Source: Thraustochytrium sp. TN22 (lineage: Eukaryota > Sar > Bigyra > Thraustochytrida > Thraustochytriidae). Taken from it: a DNA stretch of 64,000 bases. The translations under genes and the position numbers were made by a program. Shown piece by piece: positions 41,486 through 51,576 of the stretch (the stretch's first letter is position 1; every line of letters starts with the position of its first letter). Under the pieces are notes generated by a model. The model saw only the letters and a list, made by a program, of their open reading frames with translations. It ran no database searches and was not told where the DNA came from. Location: positions 160,041 to 224,040 of the forward strand of contig JABLUY010000023.1 of NCBI GenBank assembly GCA_013306675.1. The letters are read 5' to 3'.

Positions 41486-43832
41486 TTAAACCGCCGCGGA
41501 TGCCATGTCGCGCACCTGCATCAGAGCTTCCGGCTGGAAAATCAAAATGGTGGCGAAGCGAACGCCAAAGATGGCCGACATGAGAAGGCCAAAGGCAGTG
41601 AGCGCCAGGTCGATCAGGCTCAGGGCGCTCACATCGAGCTCAAAGCCCGTAAAGGAGAACGAGTAGCAGTCCATGAGGCGGGCCGAGTCGCGCGCCTGAA
41701 ATTCGATCCACGGAATCTCAATGTACGGCGCGCCCGAGTAGAGCAGCAGGCTGTAGTTGGAGGCCGTGCTGAAGACGATGAGCGAGAAGGCCGTGCCGAA
41801 GACAACCAGGTCGCCCAGCGCATCGAAGAGCACCAGGCGTTTGAGCTGTTTGAGAAGATCCTTGAGCCGCTCCGCGGCTCGGGACGCGGCGCGCTGTGCG
41901 CGCTCTTCCAGGACCGACCGGGTGCTGGGCGCGGGCACATCAACCGCAAAGCCATAGGCCCTCGGCCCCGAATACTCCGGCTCCTTCTCTTCAACGCTTC
42001 GGAGCAGCTCCGGCTCGTCCGTGCCAAAGCCCGTTCTGATGACGCTCCGGCCCCTTTGCTCTTCCTTCTTGATCTTCTTCTTCTTCTTCAGCCGCGTGAA
42101 CGCTACTCCAGGCGCGCCGTACGCGAGAGAGTCCTCCGCCGGGGGTGCGGGGGGGCGACGCCGGTGGCATGCGCGAGACCGGCGGCACTGGCCTGGATGG
42201 CGGCGGTATCTCCTCAAAGCCTGCTGCGAAATCGTCTACCTCGTCCTCCTCATCGAGAAGATAGCTCACCTGTGGCCCTTCTTCTTCTTCTTCTTCTTCT
42301 TCTTCTTCTTCTTCTTCTTCTTCTTCTTCTTCCTTCTCCTCCGGCATCTCCTCCCCAGCACGCGCCTCGCGCTCCTCGTCCCATACCGACCGAACCTCTG
42401 CAAAGTCTTCGAGAATGTCCCAAAAGGGCTGCGGCAATTCACGCAGCAGGCTCAGGCGGTCCTCCAGGTCAGCTCGCAGCGCTGCCAGCTCCTCCGAACT
42501 CCTCGTAGTCCTTCTGGCTTCGTCCAGCGCCTCGCGGACGATGCGCAGGGAACGGCGCATGGCCGACATGCTCCCCGGCACAAAGAGCGCCCAGAGCAGG
42601 CCACTCCAGGACGACGGGTACAGGTTGGTGGGCTCGCGCGCGGGCAGCTGGCTCGTACCTTCGGTCGAGAACAGCCGTTGCGAGAGCTGTGTGGCCCTAT
42701 CGATGATCTCTGCGCCAGCTGCACGACGCGCCGCTACCAGGTCGTCGCGAGCCTGCGCGGACTCAAAGTTCTTGTCCGGCTCGGCGCGGATCTTTGCAAT
42801 CTCGGTGGCAACTGTCGTAGACATGCGGATGATGAAGGCCTCGGCATCGAAGGCACCTCTGTAGCTTTCTACCTTGGCCGTCAGCTCGCGCAGCTCGCGC
42901 AGCGACTCGCCGTCACCGCCCAATGTGCGGCGGAGTCGTGCCAGTGCGCGTGCATAGGCCACCACGGTTGGCAGACGCAGGAGCCAGTGCAGAGGAAAGG
43001 TGGCCACGTAGAGGCTTGCGAGGACGACGGCCATGACGACGACCAGAATGCCGCTCAGGACGGTCAGGGCTGCATGCAGCGCGGTGATGACCACGGCCAG
43101 CGGGATGTTGAGGATTAGCCACCGTAAGGTCCGCTCACGAAAGTAGTCGCCGACGCGAAGCGCATGAGAGACCACGAGCATGAGCAGAAGTGGCAGGAAC
43201 ACGAAGCAGAAGGCTGCCAACCCTGGCACCACATGCGTGAGACCACCGCCGAGGACAAGCACGAGCAGCGAAAAGTAGTGCTCCAGCGCCATCTCTGTGC
43301 CCTCGGTGCACTCGTCTTCCATCTCTTGACGTCGGTCTTTGAAGCGGCCAAAGAAGGCCTGGTCCGCGCCCAACAGGAGCTTCTCTTCACTTCGCCGGAG
43401 CCGCAGCAGGCGGTTCTTGAACCAAGCGCGCGCGAGCGCCATGAGCGTCGGGAAGAAGCGCTTGAACTTGAGCCGCACCCACAGCGTGAGGCAGGTCAGG
43501 AGCGCCGTCGAGTTCGAGAAGGCGTACACGAAGGCCTGATAGCACGACCAGGCGCCCTCGCACACGGGCGGCTCGTCCTCGGGCTGCACGGCCAGACGCG
43601 CCACGACGGGGGTGAGCGCGACGAGTGTAAGGATGGTGAAGGCCACATTCTCGCGTGTCGTCTTGCGCTCGCCAATGCTGCCCCCCTCCTGCTCGCGCAA
43701 GAAGACCAGCGCCAGCTCCACAGGTACCGTGAGCGCCGCGTACCACCACCACGGCTTGGGCACCACGCCGATGGCATCGCAGCACTCGCCGAAGCCGCCC
43801 GTGTACTCGAAGCACCACGCCTCGGTGGTCAT
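41486..43832 (-). CDS. Tandem membrane-protein family, copy A (frameshifted)
   Basis: The family starts TEAWCFEYTGGFGECC (here M-T-TEAW). It has six or so N-terminal membrane helices (about residues 27-280), a large soluble middle, an acidic tract, and two C-terminal helices around FDALGDLVVFGTAF and LSLIDLALTAFGLLMSA. The reading frame changes at a run of seven G (42149-42155, plus strand). One frame runs 43832-41991 and ends soon after the shift; the other, 42217-41486, supplies the C-terminal helices expected from copies B and C. One base fewer in the run would give about 781 residues. Either a sequencing error or a recent inactivating indel explains it. The Glu tract (about residues 499-517) is coded by GAA (CTT on the plus strand). 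I do not recognise the family or function. Confidence 0.75.
42278..42333. repeat. CTT trinucleotide tract coding poly-Glu in copy A
   Basis: About 18 CTT/TTC units, read as GAA on the minus strand. Copies B and C use CTC (GAG) instead at the matching place. Confidence 0.9.
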
Positions 43833-44785
43833 ATCCCTCAGGCTGCCGCTGCCGTGTCGTTGTCGCCGTGGCCGCCACCGCGCCGCGTACTGCTCTGCTC
43901 TGGGCGCGCACTCAGGCTCGCGCGCTCGCTCGATGCACGCGCTCGCTCACTGTCAATGCATGGTTTGCCATGGTTTGGTACTGCAGTGGTACCACTGTTC
44001 TACTCCCAGAGGTACCGGGTACCATACCACCGCCAGTGCAGTGGTACACCAGGTGACCAGGAGCGGGCACGGTAGTAGGTACTAGTACAGGCTCGGTCGC
44101 ACCGGTACCACCGCCACCACCAGTCTGCGGCCGCCGCGACTGGCACCAGCACCACCACTGCAGCACCACCAGCACCACCATGATACTCCTCCACCGCACC
44201 TTGTACCACCAGGTACCCACCGAGACACCACAACACGAACATGACATGAGCCAGGCGCAGCAGCCACACGTCTACTGCGAACAGAGGCCCTAATTCGTTG
44301 CGATCACGGCGGCGCAACAGCCCAGTCCTCCTCCACCAGGGGCCAACCAGCGCAGGACAGGACAGAACAAGGCAACCCTTTTAAAAACAAAAGACATGCA
44401 GTGTGACCTCGAGGTCGATACCTTCACAATTCAATCGCCATGGTCATCTTGGACAAGGCACCCAGCGCCAAGCTCCAACCGCCACAGGCTGGCACCCGAC
44501 GAGCGCCAACTGTCGAGCCAGCCATGTGTACCCACCTCGAACGATCGTTCCAGGCGGTTTCCACTTCGTGGGCTCTCACAGTCAACGACTTGCGGTTCTC
44601 CAACGTAGCTAGCTAGCTAGCTTTGCTATCCGGATCACCCAGCCTGCCTATCCTCCAGCATGCCGAACAAACGTCAACGAACCTCTGGCAGAATTTACTA
44701 TCGATGCGCGAACAACGTGACAATGGAGAGCCACAGGCTGAGGAGAGGCCATGTAAGGTCGAGGCTGGCGAATGGTTGCGTGCAA
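43833..44785. promoter_or_regulatory. Spacer upstream of copy A with GGTACC-rich cluster
   Basis: Just upstream of copy A the leader resembles those of copies C and D. From about 43975 to 44225 many GGTACC, GGTAC and TACCACC elements occur, with short inverted repeats. Copy B ends at 44786. No gene or relic is recognisable in the rest. Confidence 0.45.
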
Positions 44786-47278
44786 TCACACCGCTGCGGA
44801 CGCCAAATCGCGCACCTGTGTCAGGGCTTCTGGCTGCAGAATCAGAATGGCGGCGAAACGAACGCCAAAGACGGCCGACATGAGGAGACCAAAGGCTGTG
44901 AGCGCCAGATCGATCAGGCTGAGGGCGCTCACGTCGAGCTCAAAGCCCGTAAAGGAGAACGAGTAGCAGTCCATGAGGCGGGCCGAGTCGCGCGCCCGAA
45001 ACTCGATCCACGGGATCTCAATGTACGGCGCACCCGAGTACAACAGCAGGCTGTAGTTGGCGGCCGTGCTGAAGACAATAAGTGAGAAGGCCGTGCCGAA
45101 GACGACCAGGTCGCCCAGTGCGTCAAAGAGCACAAGGCGCTTAAGCTGCTTGAGCAGATCTTTCAGCCGCTCCACCGCCTTGGACACAGCGCGCTCCGCG
45201 CTCTTCTCCAGGTCTACCAGGCGTTGCTGCGAGGGGCTCTCCTGCAATGGCGGGAGCTGGTCGAGCCTGTCCACGAGATCAGCACTGAGGAGCAACTCAC
45301 GCTTGACCATCTGGTCTTGAAGGTCGCCCCCTACGGAGATATCCATGAAGCCTGCCGAGGAAAGATTCTGGCGCAGGCCGCCATCGACTTCTGCCTGCAA
45401 CGCACGACCTAGACCATCCAAGGCGTCACGGGCCGGCGGCGGACTCTCATCGAAGGCCGGGGTGAGAGTGGCTCTGTCCCCCTCCTCCGGGACCGCGGCC
45501 TTGCCGCCCTCCCTCTTGCGCGGCGCGGCGCCCTTGCGCCTCACTACCTCCTTCTTCGCTGCAGGCGGCGCTGCGCCTCCCGCGGGAGGAGGGGGGGCAG
45601 CCGCTGACGCCCCCGGACGAGGTGCAGCCCTTGACTCCGCCCGGCCGAAGCTGGTCGTAATTTTTTGGGCTGGCGGTGCCACCTCTTCAAAGTCTTCAAA
45701 GTCTTCATCTTCTTCTTCCAAGGCCTCCTCCACCAGGAAGTCCTCCTTCTCTGCCTCCTCCTCCTCCTCCTCCTCCTCCTCCTCCTCGGACTCCGGCATC
45801 TCTCCGGCACGCGCCTCGCGCTCTTTGTCCCACGTCCGGCGAAGCTCGTAAAACTCGTCGGAAATGTCCAGGTACGGCTGGGGCATAGCGCGCAGCATGT
45901 CGAGGCGCTCCTCCAAGTCGGCCCGCAGCGCCCGCAGCTCCTCCGAAGTCATCGTGCCCCTGGCCTCGTCCAGCGCCTCGCGAACGATTCGAAGGGACCG
46001 CCGAATGGCCGTCATGCTCCCCGGCAAAAAGAGCGCCCAGAGCAGAGCGCCCCAGGACGTCGGATACAGATTGGTGGGCGTCTGCGCGGGCAGTCGTCGC
46101 ATGTCTACGCTCGAGAACAACCGCCGCGTGAGCCGCATGGCCCTTGCGTTCATGTCGGCGCCGATCGCCTTGCGGGCGGCCACCAGGTCCTCGCGAGCCT
46201 GCGCGGACTCGAAGTTCTCGTCCGGCTCGGCGCGGATCGCCGCGACCTCGGCACCGATCACCTCCGTGACCGTCGCACCAAAGCGATCCATGAACGCCTC
46301 GGCATTGAAGATGTCCCGATATTGCTCCACGTCGGACACCAGCCTACGAAGCGACTTGCCGTCGCCGCCCAAGATGCGGCGGAGCCGCGTACGAGCGCGA
46401 ACGTAGGCCACAACAGTCGGCAGCCGAAGCAGCCAGTGCACAGGGAGGGTTGCCACATAGAGACCCGCAAGGACGACAGCCGCGACAACGACCAGGACGC
46501 CGTTCAGCACGGTCACGGCCGCGTGCACCGCGGTGATGAGCACGGCCAGCGGGATGTTGAGAATGAGCCACCGCAAGGTTCGCTCACGAAAGTAGTCGCC
46601 GACGCGGAGTGCGTGTGAGACCACAAGCACGACCAGCAGCGGCACGAACACGAAGCAAAAGGCAGCGAGCCCGGGCACCACGTGCGTGATGCCGCCACCC
46701 AGGACAAGCACAATCAGCGAGAAGTAGTGCTCAGTTGCCATCTTCGTGCCCTCTGTGCTCTTGTTTTCCATCTCCCGGCGCCGGTCCTTGAAGTGCCCGA
46801 AGAGGGCCCGCTCCGCGCTCGACGTCACCCCGTCCATGCTGTCGCTGAGCCGCAGCAGGCGGTTCTTGAACCAGGCGCGCGAGAGCGCCATGAGCGTCGG
46901 GAAGAAGCGCTTGAACTTGAGCCGCAACCACAGCGTGAGGCAGGTCAGGAGAGCCGTCGAGTTGGAGAAGGCGTACACGAAGGCCTGATAGCACGACCAG
47001 GCGCCCTCGCACACGGGCGGCTCGTCCTCGGGCTGCACGGCCAGGCGCGCCACGACGGGCGTAAGCGCGACCAGGGTGATGAGGGTGAAGGCCACATTCT
47101 CGCGCGCCGTCTTGCGCTCGCCGATGCTGCCGCCTTCCTGTTCGCGCATAAAGACCAGCGCCAGCTCCACGGGTACCGTGAGCGCCGCGTACCACCACCA
47201 CGGCTTGGGCACCACGCCGATGGCGTCGCAGCACTCGCCGAAGCCGCCTGCATACTCGAAGCACCAAGCCTCGGTCAT
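44786..47278 (-). CDS. Tandem membrane-protein family, copy B
   Basis: An 830-residue intact member, starting MTEAWCFEYAGGFGECC. Membrane helices are at about residues 27-44, 61-80, 96-118, 184-222 (two), 236-256 and 258-278; a conserved basic loop RLKFKRFFPTLMAL follows helix 3. The soluble middle includes a conserved NLYPTSWGALLWALFLPGSM stretch. A poly-Glu tract lies at about 497-510 (GAG codons). A Pro/Ala/Lys-rich linker longer than in A or C follows, then an amphipathic LKDLLKQLKRLVLFDALGD segment and two C-terminal helices (about 720-745, 785-812). The open frame continues upstream to 47605, but the paralogues fix the start. Six or more helices plus a large cytosolic or lumenal domain suggest a transporter-like or sensor scaffold; this is inference only. 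Confidence 0.85.
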   Translation of the reverse strand: MTEAWCFEYAGGFGECCDAIGVVPKPWWWYAALTVPVELALVFMREQEGGSIGERKTARENVAFTLITLVALTPVVARLAVQPEDEPPVCEGAWSCYQAFVYAFSNSTALLTCLTLWLRLKFKRFFPTLMALSRAWFKNRLLRLSDSMDGVTSSAERALFGHFKDRRREMENKSTEGTKMATEHYFSLIVLVLGGGITHVVPGLAAFCFVFVPLLVVLVVSHALRVGDYFRERTLRWLILNIPLAVLITAVHAAVTVLNGVLVVVAAVVLAGLYVATLPVHWLLRLPTVVAYVRARTRLRRILGGDGKSLRRLVSDVEQYRDIFNAEAFMDRFGATVTEVIGAEVAAIRAEPDENFESAQAREDLVAARKAIGADMNARAMRLTRRLFSSVDMRRLPAQTPTNLYPTSWGALLWALFLPGSMTAIRRSLRIVREALDEARGTMTSEELRALRADLEERLDMLRAMPQPYLDISDEFYELRRTWDKEREARAGEMPESEEEEEEEEEEEAEKEDFLVEEALEEEDEDFEDFEEVAPPAQKITTSFGRAESRAAPRPGASAAAPPPPAGGAAPPAAKKEVVRRKGAAPRKREGGKAAVPEEGDRATLTPAFDESPPPARDALDGLGRALQAEVDGGLRQNLSSAGFMDISVGGDLQDQMVKRELLLSADLVDRLDQLPPLQESPSQQRLVDLEKSAERAVSKAVERLKDLLKQLKRLVLFDALGDLVVFGTAFSLIVFSTAANYSLLLYSGAPYIEIPWIEFRARDSARLMDCYSFSFTGFELDVSALSLIDLALTAFGLLMSAVFGVRFAAILILQPEALTQVRDLASAAV
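45755..45787. repeat. CTC trinucleotide tract coding poly-Glu in copy B
   Basis: About 11 CTC units, read as GAG on the minus strand. Confidence 0.85.
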
Positions 47279-47865
47279 CCTTGTGCGCGGCCGTCGCGGC
47301 CGTCGCGGCCGTCGCCGCCTCGCGGCGGCTCGCAGTCGTCGCCGCTTCCGGCTCCGCTCGCCTCGCTGCTTGCCGTTTTGCCGCCCGCCGGGCCTTTGCG
47401 GCGCGCACGCGCGCTCTCGCTCGCTCCTTCGCTCCCTCGCTGCGGGTGCCTGCCTGCCTGCCAGTGCCTGCCTGCCTGGGCCTGCACGCGCGGCTTGTGG
47501 CATGACATGCGTTATGATGCGTACCTCGAGCGAGTGTGCTGCCGCGCAAGTGGATAAACTTACATCCATCATGATGGCCTGACAGTGAAACAAGCCCCTG
47601 CGCAACCAGAGACCATCTGGGAGCCTAACTTATCAACAACTGTAAGGCCTTATGCATTGTATGCAAGGTGTGCGCTACGGTACTACCACAACCCGGCGCT
47701 GGCCGCGCTGGCCGGCGCTGGCCGGCGGAGGGCGGGCCCGGCGGGGGCCAGGGCGGCGGCATCGAACTGCCGGCGTCACGGTGCATGGCATGTACATGCG
47801 CGTTACTGGAACGTTACATGCAGCACGATCAGCCACGCATCTTGTATGATCTCGGAGCGACGACT
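47279..47865. promoter_or_regulatory. Spacer between copies B and C
   Basis: TGCCAGTG occurs at 47459, 181 bp upstream of the B start, within CCTG repeats. The sequence directly upstream of B (CGGCCGTCGC repeats) is unlike the leaders of C and D. No gene or relic is seen. Confidence 0.45.
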
Positions 47866-50142
47866 TTACACCGCTGCGGACGCCAAGTCGCGCACCTGTG
47901 TCAGAGCCGCCGGCTGCAGGATCAGGATGGCGACGAAGCGAAGGCCAAAGACGGCCGACATGAGGAGGCCGAGGGCCGTGAGCGCCAAGTCGATCAGGCT
48001 GAGGGCGCTCACGTCGAGCTCAAAGCCCGTAAAGGAGAACGAGTAGCAGTCCATGAGTCGCGCCGAGTCGCGCGCCTGGAATTCGATCCACGGAATCTCA
48101 ATGAAAGGCGCGCCTGTATACAGCAGCAGACTGTAGTTGGCGGCCGTGCTGAAGGCAATGAGCGAGAAAGCCGTGCCGAAGACGACCAGATCGCCGAACG
48201 CGTCGAAGAGCACCAGGCGCTTGAGCTGCTTGAGCAGATCCTTGAGTCGCTCCACGGCCTTGGACGCAGCATGCTCCGCGCGCTCGTCCAGCTCCTCCAG
48301 GCCGCTCTGCGACCTCTTCTGCGATCTGTCCGTGAGGGCACTTCTGAAGAACGGCCGCCCCCCCGTGGCGCCGGAATCTCCATCGAAGAAGCCAGACGCG
48401 GACAGGTTCATCCGTAAGGCACTATCCATCTCTGCTGACAACCCCATGTGAAGGCGCGAAACTGGGTCAACCCCCGGCGGCGGGCGGTCCGCGACGGCCT
48501 GAGCGCGCGGGGCTCTCGCCTCCCTCTGGCGCGGCGCACCGCCCCTTTTCGACGACTGCATCATCCCGAACAAACCCGCTCTAAGTTCAAGCTCCTCCTC
48601 CTCCTCCTCCTCCTCCTCCTCCTCCTCCTCCTCCTCCTCGACCACCCTCTTTGCTGCCTCCTCAACGCGCGCCTGGCGCTCATTGTGCCACGCCGTCCGG
48701 GTGGGCCAGCTCAGGTCCTCGATGAGGTCCATGTACGGCTGCGGTAGGGCACGCAACATGCTGTAGCGCTCTTCCAGGTCGGCCCGCAATGCCGCGAGCT
48801 CGTCAAGACTCATCACGTCCCCGACCTCATTCAGCTCCTCGCGGATAGTGCGCAGTGACCGCCGCACATCCGCCATGTGACCCGGCACAAAGAGCGCCCG
48901 CAAGAGGTCGCGCCAGGACGTCGGGTACAGGTTGTCGCTTGTGCTCTCCGGCAGCCGGCTCAGGTCAATACTTGAGAACAACCGGTGCGTGAGCTGCCTG
49001 CCCTTGTCCACGGTCTCGGCGCGGGTTGCCTCGCGTGCGGCCACCAGGTCGTCGCGGGCCTGCGCAGACGGAAAGTTCTCGTTCGGCTCAGCGCGGATGG
49101 CTGCGATCTCCTCGTCGATGACTTGGTCGACGGCCGCCGTGAATTTGACCAGAAATGCCTCGGCGTTGAACGCCTCGCTGTACTCCTTCGTCCTGATCGC
49201 CAGGACGCGCAGCGACTTGCCATTCGCGCCCAGCTTGTGGCGTAACCGGACGCCTGACCGGGCGTATGCCACAACTGTCGGCAGCCGAAGCAGCCAGTGC
49301 ACGGGGAGGGTGGCCACATAGAAACTCGCGATCAGAACAGCCGCGCTCACAAGGAGGACGCCGTTCAGCACAGTTACAGCCGCGTGCACCACGGTGATGA
49401 GCACGGCCAATGGGATGTTGAGAACCAGCCATCGCAAGGTCCGCTCGTGAAAGTAGTCGCCGACGCGAAGCGCATGAGAGACCACAAGCATGAGCAGCAG
49501 CGGCACGAAAACAAATGAAAAGGCAGCCAGGCCCGGCACCACGTGCGTAAGTCCGCCGCCTAGCACCAATACCAGCAGTGAGAAGTAGTGCTCCGTCGCC
49601 ATCTTCGTGCCCTCTGTGCTCTTGTCTTCCATCTCTTGACGGTCGTCTCCGAAGTGGCCGAAGAGGGCCCGCTCCGCGCTCGACGTCACCCCGTCCATGC
49701 TGTCGTTGAGCCGCAGCAGACGGTTATTGAACCAAGCGCGCGAGAGCGCCATGAGCGTCGGGAAGAAGCGCTTGAACTTGAGCCGCACCCACAGCGTGAG
49801 GCAGGTCAGGAGTGCCGTCGAGTTCGCGAAGGCGTACACGAAGGCCTGATAGCACGACCAGGCGCCCTCGCACACGGGCGGCTCATCCTCGGGCTGCACG
49901 GCCAGGCGCGCCACGACGGGCGTGAGCGCGACGAGTGTAAGGATGGTAAAGGCCACATTCTCGCGTGCCGTCTTTCGCTCGCCGATGCTGCCCCCCTCTT
50001 GCTCGCGCAAGAAGACCAGCGCCAGCTCCACGGGTACCGTGAGCGCCGCGTACCACCACCACGGCTTGGGCACCACGCCGATGGCGTCGCAGCACTCGCC
50101 GAAGCCGCCCGTGTACTCGAAGCACCACGCCTCGGTGGTCAT
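47866..50142 (-). CDS. Tandem membrane-protein family, copy C
   Basis: A 758-residue intact member starting MTTEAWCFEYTGGFGECC. Its N-terminal 300 residues are nearly the same as in A and B (PWWWYAALTVPVELALVFL, then CEGAWSCYQAFVYAFANSTA). The middle differs from A and B in many positions but keeps NLYPTSWRDLLRALFVPGHM and the YMDLIEDL-type helix. A GAG-coded poly-Glu tract lies at about residues 500-516. The C-terminal block (FDAFGDLVVFGTAFSLIAFS onward) is conserved. The upstream frame to 50457 is Arg/Ser/Gln-rich and excluded. Orientation and spacing (587 bp to B) fit tandem duplication. Confidence 0.85.
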   Translation of the reverse strand: MTTEAWCFEYTGGFGECCDAIGVVPKPWWWYAALTVPVELALVFLREQEGGSIGERKTARENVAFTILTLVALTPVVARLAVQPEDEPPVCEGAWSCYQAFVYAFANSTALLTCLTLWVRLKFKRFFPTLMALSRAWFNNRLLRLNDSMDGVTSSAERALFGHFGDDRQEMEDKSTEGTKMATEHYFSLLVLVLGGGLTHVVPGLAAFSFVFVPLLLMLVVSHALRVGDYFHERTLRWLVLNIPLAVLITVVHAAVTVLNGVLLVSAAVLIASFYVATLPVHWLLRLPTVVAYARSGVRLRHKLGANGKSLRVLAIRTKEYSEAFNAEAFLVKFTAAVDQVIDEEIAAIRAEPNENFPSAQARDDLVAAREATRAETVDKGRQLTHRLFSSIDLSRLPESTSDNLYPTSWRDLLRALFVPGHMADVRRSLRTIREELNEVGDVMSLDELAALRADLEERYSMLRALPQPYMDLIEDLSWPTRTAWHNERQARVEEAAKRVVEEEEEEEEEEEEEEEELELRAGLFGMMQSSKRGGAPRQREARAPRAQAVADRPPPGVDPVSRLHMGLSAEMDSALRMNLSASGFFDGDSGATGGRPFFRSALTDRSQKRSQSGLEELDERAEHAASKAVERLKDLLKQLKRLVLFDAFGDLVVFGTAFSLIAFSTAANYSLLLYTGAPFIEIPWIEFQARDSARLMDCYSFSFTGFELDVSALSLIDLALTALGLLMSAVFGLRFVAILILQPAALTQVRDLASAAV
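48592..48639. repeat. CTC trinucleotide tract coding poly-Glu in copy C
   Basis: About 16 uninterrupted CTC units, read as GAG on the minus strand. Confidence 0.9.
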
Positions 50143-50714
50143 GTCCCTCGCTCGGGCTGTCGCTACCTCGTCGTGGCCGTGGCCGTGGCCCTGTGAACGT
50201 GATCGTGGCCGTGGCGGTCTTGCTGCTTTGCCGCGGGCCTGACACTCGCGCGCTCGCCTCTGGTCCGAGTCAGACTGGCACGCCTGGTCGCTCTCGCGCC
50301 GAGTCTCTCTCTCGCGCGCGCCGGGTCGCTCGCTCTCCAAAGCATTACTCGTGCCGTCTGAGTGGCACGCGCAGCTTGCGCTACGCAAAGTGCCAGTGCC
50401 TGGGCCGTGCGAGGGCCCGTGCCGGGCTGGCTGCTGTGTGTGCTCAGGCTGGCTCAAGTTGCGCGTCCACCAGTTCCACTTTGAACAACTTGGAAAAGCA
50501 CCCCCAAAAGGTCCCTGCTCAGGCTACCAGTAACGTCTGCTTGCTCAAGCACGGTGTGCCTTGGAGCACAACTTGATCCACCACCGCCACTGGCATAGGG
50601 TTCTTCGCCTGACACTGGCAGGGAAGGTACGGTGCTTGGACTGATCGAGAGCTAGTTCTGACTCGAAGGAGTGCCAGCGCTGGCCCGTGCCGTACATGCA
50701 TTCATGTCTCAGCC
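50143..50714. promoter_or_regulatory. Spacer upstream of copy C
   Basis: The first 110 bp (leader) closely matches the leader of copy D at 53686-53795. CACTGGCA/TGCCAGTG occurs at 50391, 50588 and 50613. A single diverged copy of the 120 bp repeat described at 54022-54264 lies at about 50541-50635. Confidence 0.5.
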
Positions 50715-51146
50715 TTACAGCGACCGATGAGAGTCCCAGTCAGCGTTCTGAAAGTCTTTCGCCAAACAAACTTCACACCTCAGCTTCGCGGACACCACTG
50801 GCGTCAGGGTCTCTGGCTGGATACAGAGGCAAAACGGCAACAAAGATGGACATCCAAAAGCCAAGCAAAGGTCCCGAGCGCCAGGTCGAAGGGCGGCGCC
50901 TACATCGAGCTCACACCCTAAGGCCATGAGCGCCCTCACATCGAGCCCAAATCCCGTGTAGGAGAACGAACCGCAGTCCATGAGGCGCTCTGGATTGCGC
51001 CCCAGAAACACGAGTCGCGGGATTTTCAGACTCGCGTGAAGTGCTTGTGGCGGCCGGGCTTTTTGAACAAAACCAATGAGCGGGAATGTCCAGCCGAAGA
51101 CGACCGATCCACCTAGCGTGCCGAAGAGCACCCTGGTCCCGGGCAC
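50715..51146 (-). pseudogene. Relic of family C-terminus, 3' of copy D
   Basis: A 143-codon open frame matches only the last part of the family: VLFGTLGGSVVFGWTFPLI aligns with VLFDALGDLVVFGTAFSLI; NPERLMDCGSFSYTGFGLDV aligns with DSARLMDCYSFSFTGFELDV; the IQPETLTPV segment aligns with LQPEALTQV. It resembles the A-C subfamily more than D or E. The N-terminal 85 percent is missing, so it is a decayed remnant. Confidence 0.75.
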
Positions 51147-51576
51147 CCGAGTTACTTCTCATGAGAATCCTGGAGTTGCTTCACGGATCTTGACATGGCA
51201 TGCTCAGCGAGACCGCTAGGCCGTGGTCGCCGTTGAGCTGAGACTTCTTCACCTCGTCGTGAAGGCACAAACTAGACCGCATCAAACCCCGTGACTCGTA
51301 CCGTAGGCCTAGTCCCACGCTTACACTCGCAGTCACTCTCATTGTTCGCTGTGTGTGGACTCGCGGTCACGAGCGGCACGTGCATTAGGCGCGACGCAAG
51401 TGCTTCTAGGCCTGTAGTTATTCTGGTGATGCGCGGCACGATCCTGACAATCGCTTCAACTGAGGCTCCCACGCCGCCCGTCATCACGCGCTCATGACGC
51501 CACGCGCCCTGGCGACACCGTGACCGAGCCACTTGCAACGTCAAAAAGAAGGACTCCGACGCCGCGGACTTGCCTT
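51147..51576. other. Spacer between relic and copy D
   Basis: This is closely matched by the spacer at 54803-55242, including the stretch around GTAGTTATTCTGGTGATGCG. No gene is seen. Confidence 0.5.

Noticed and set aside
41486-42217. Treating the 243-codon frame as a separate small gene
   Set aside because: Its sequence is the C-terminus of copy A, separated only by a frameshift in a homopolymer; copies B and C have it in one frame.
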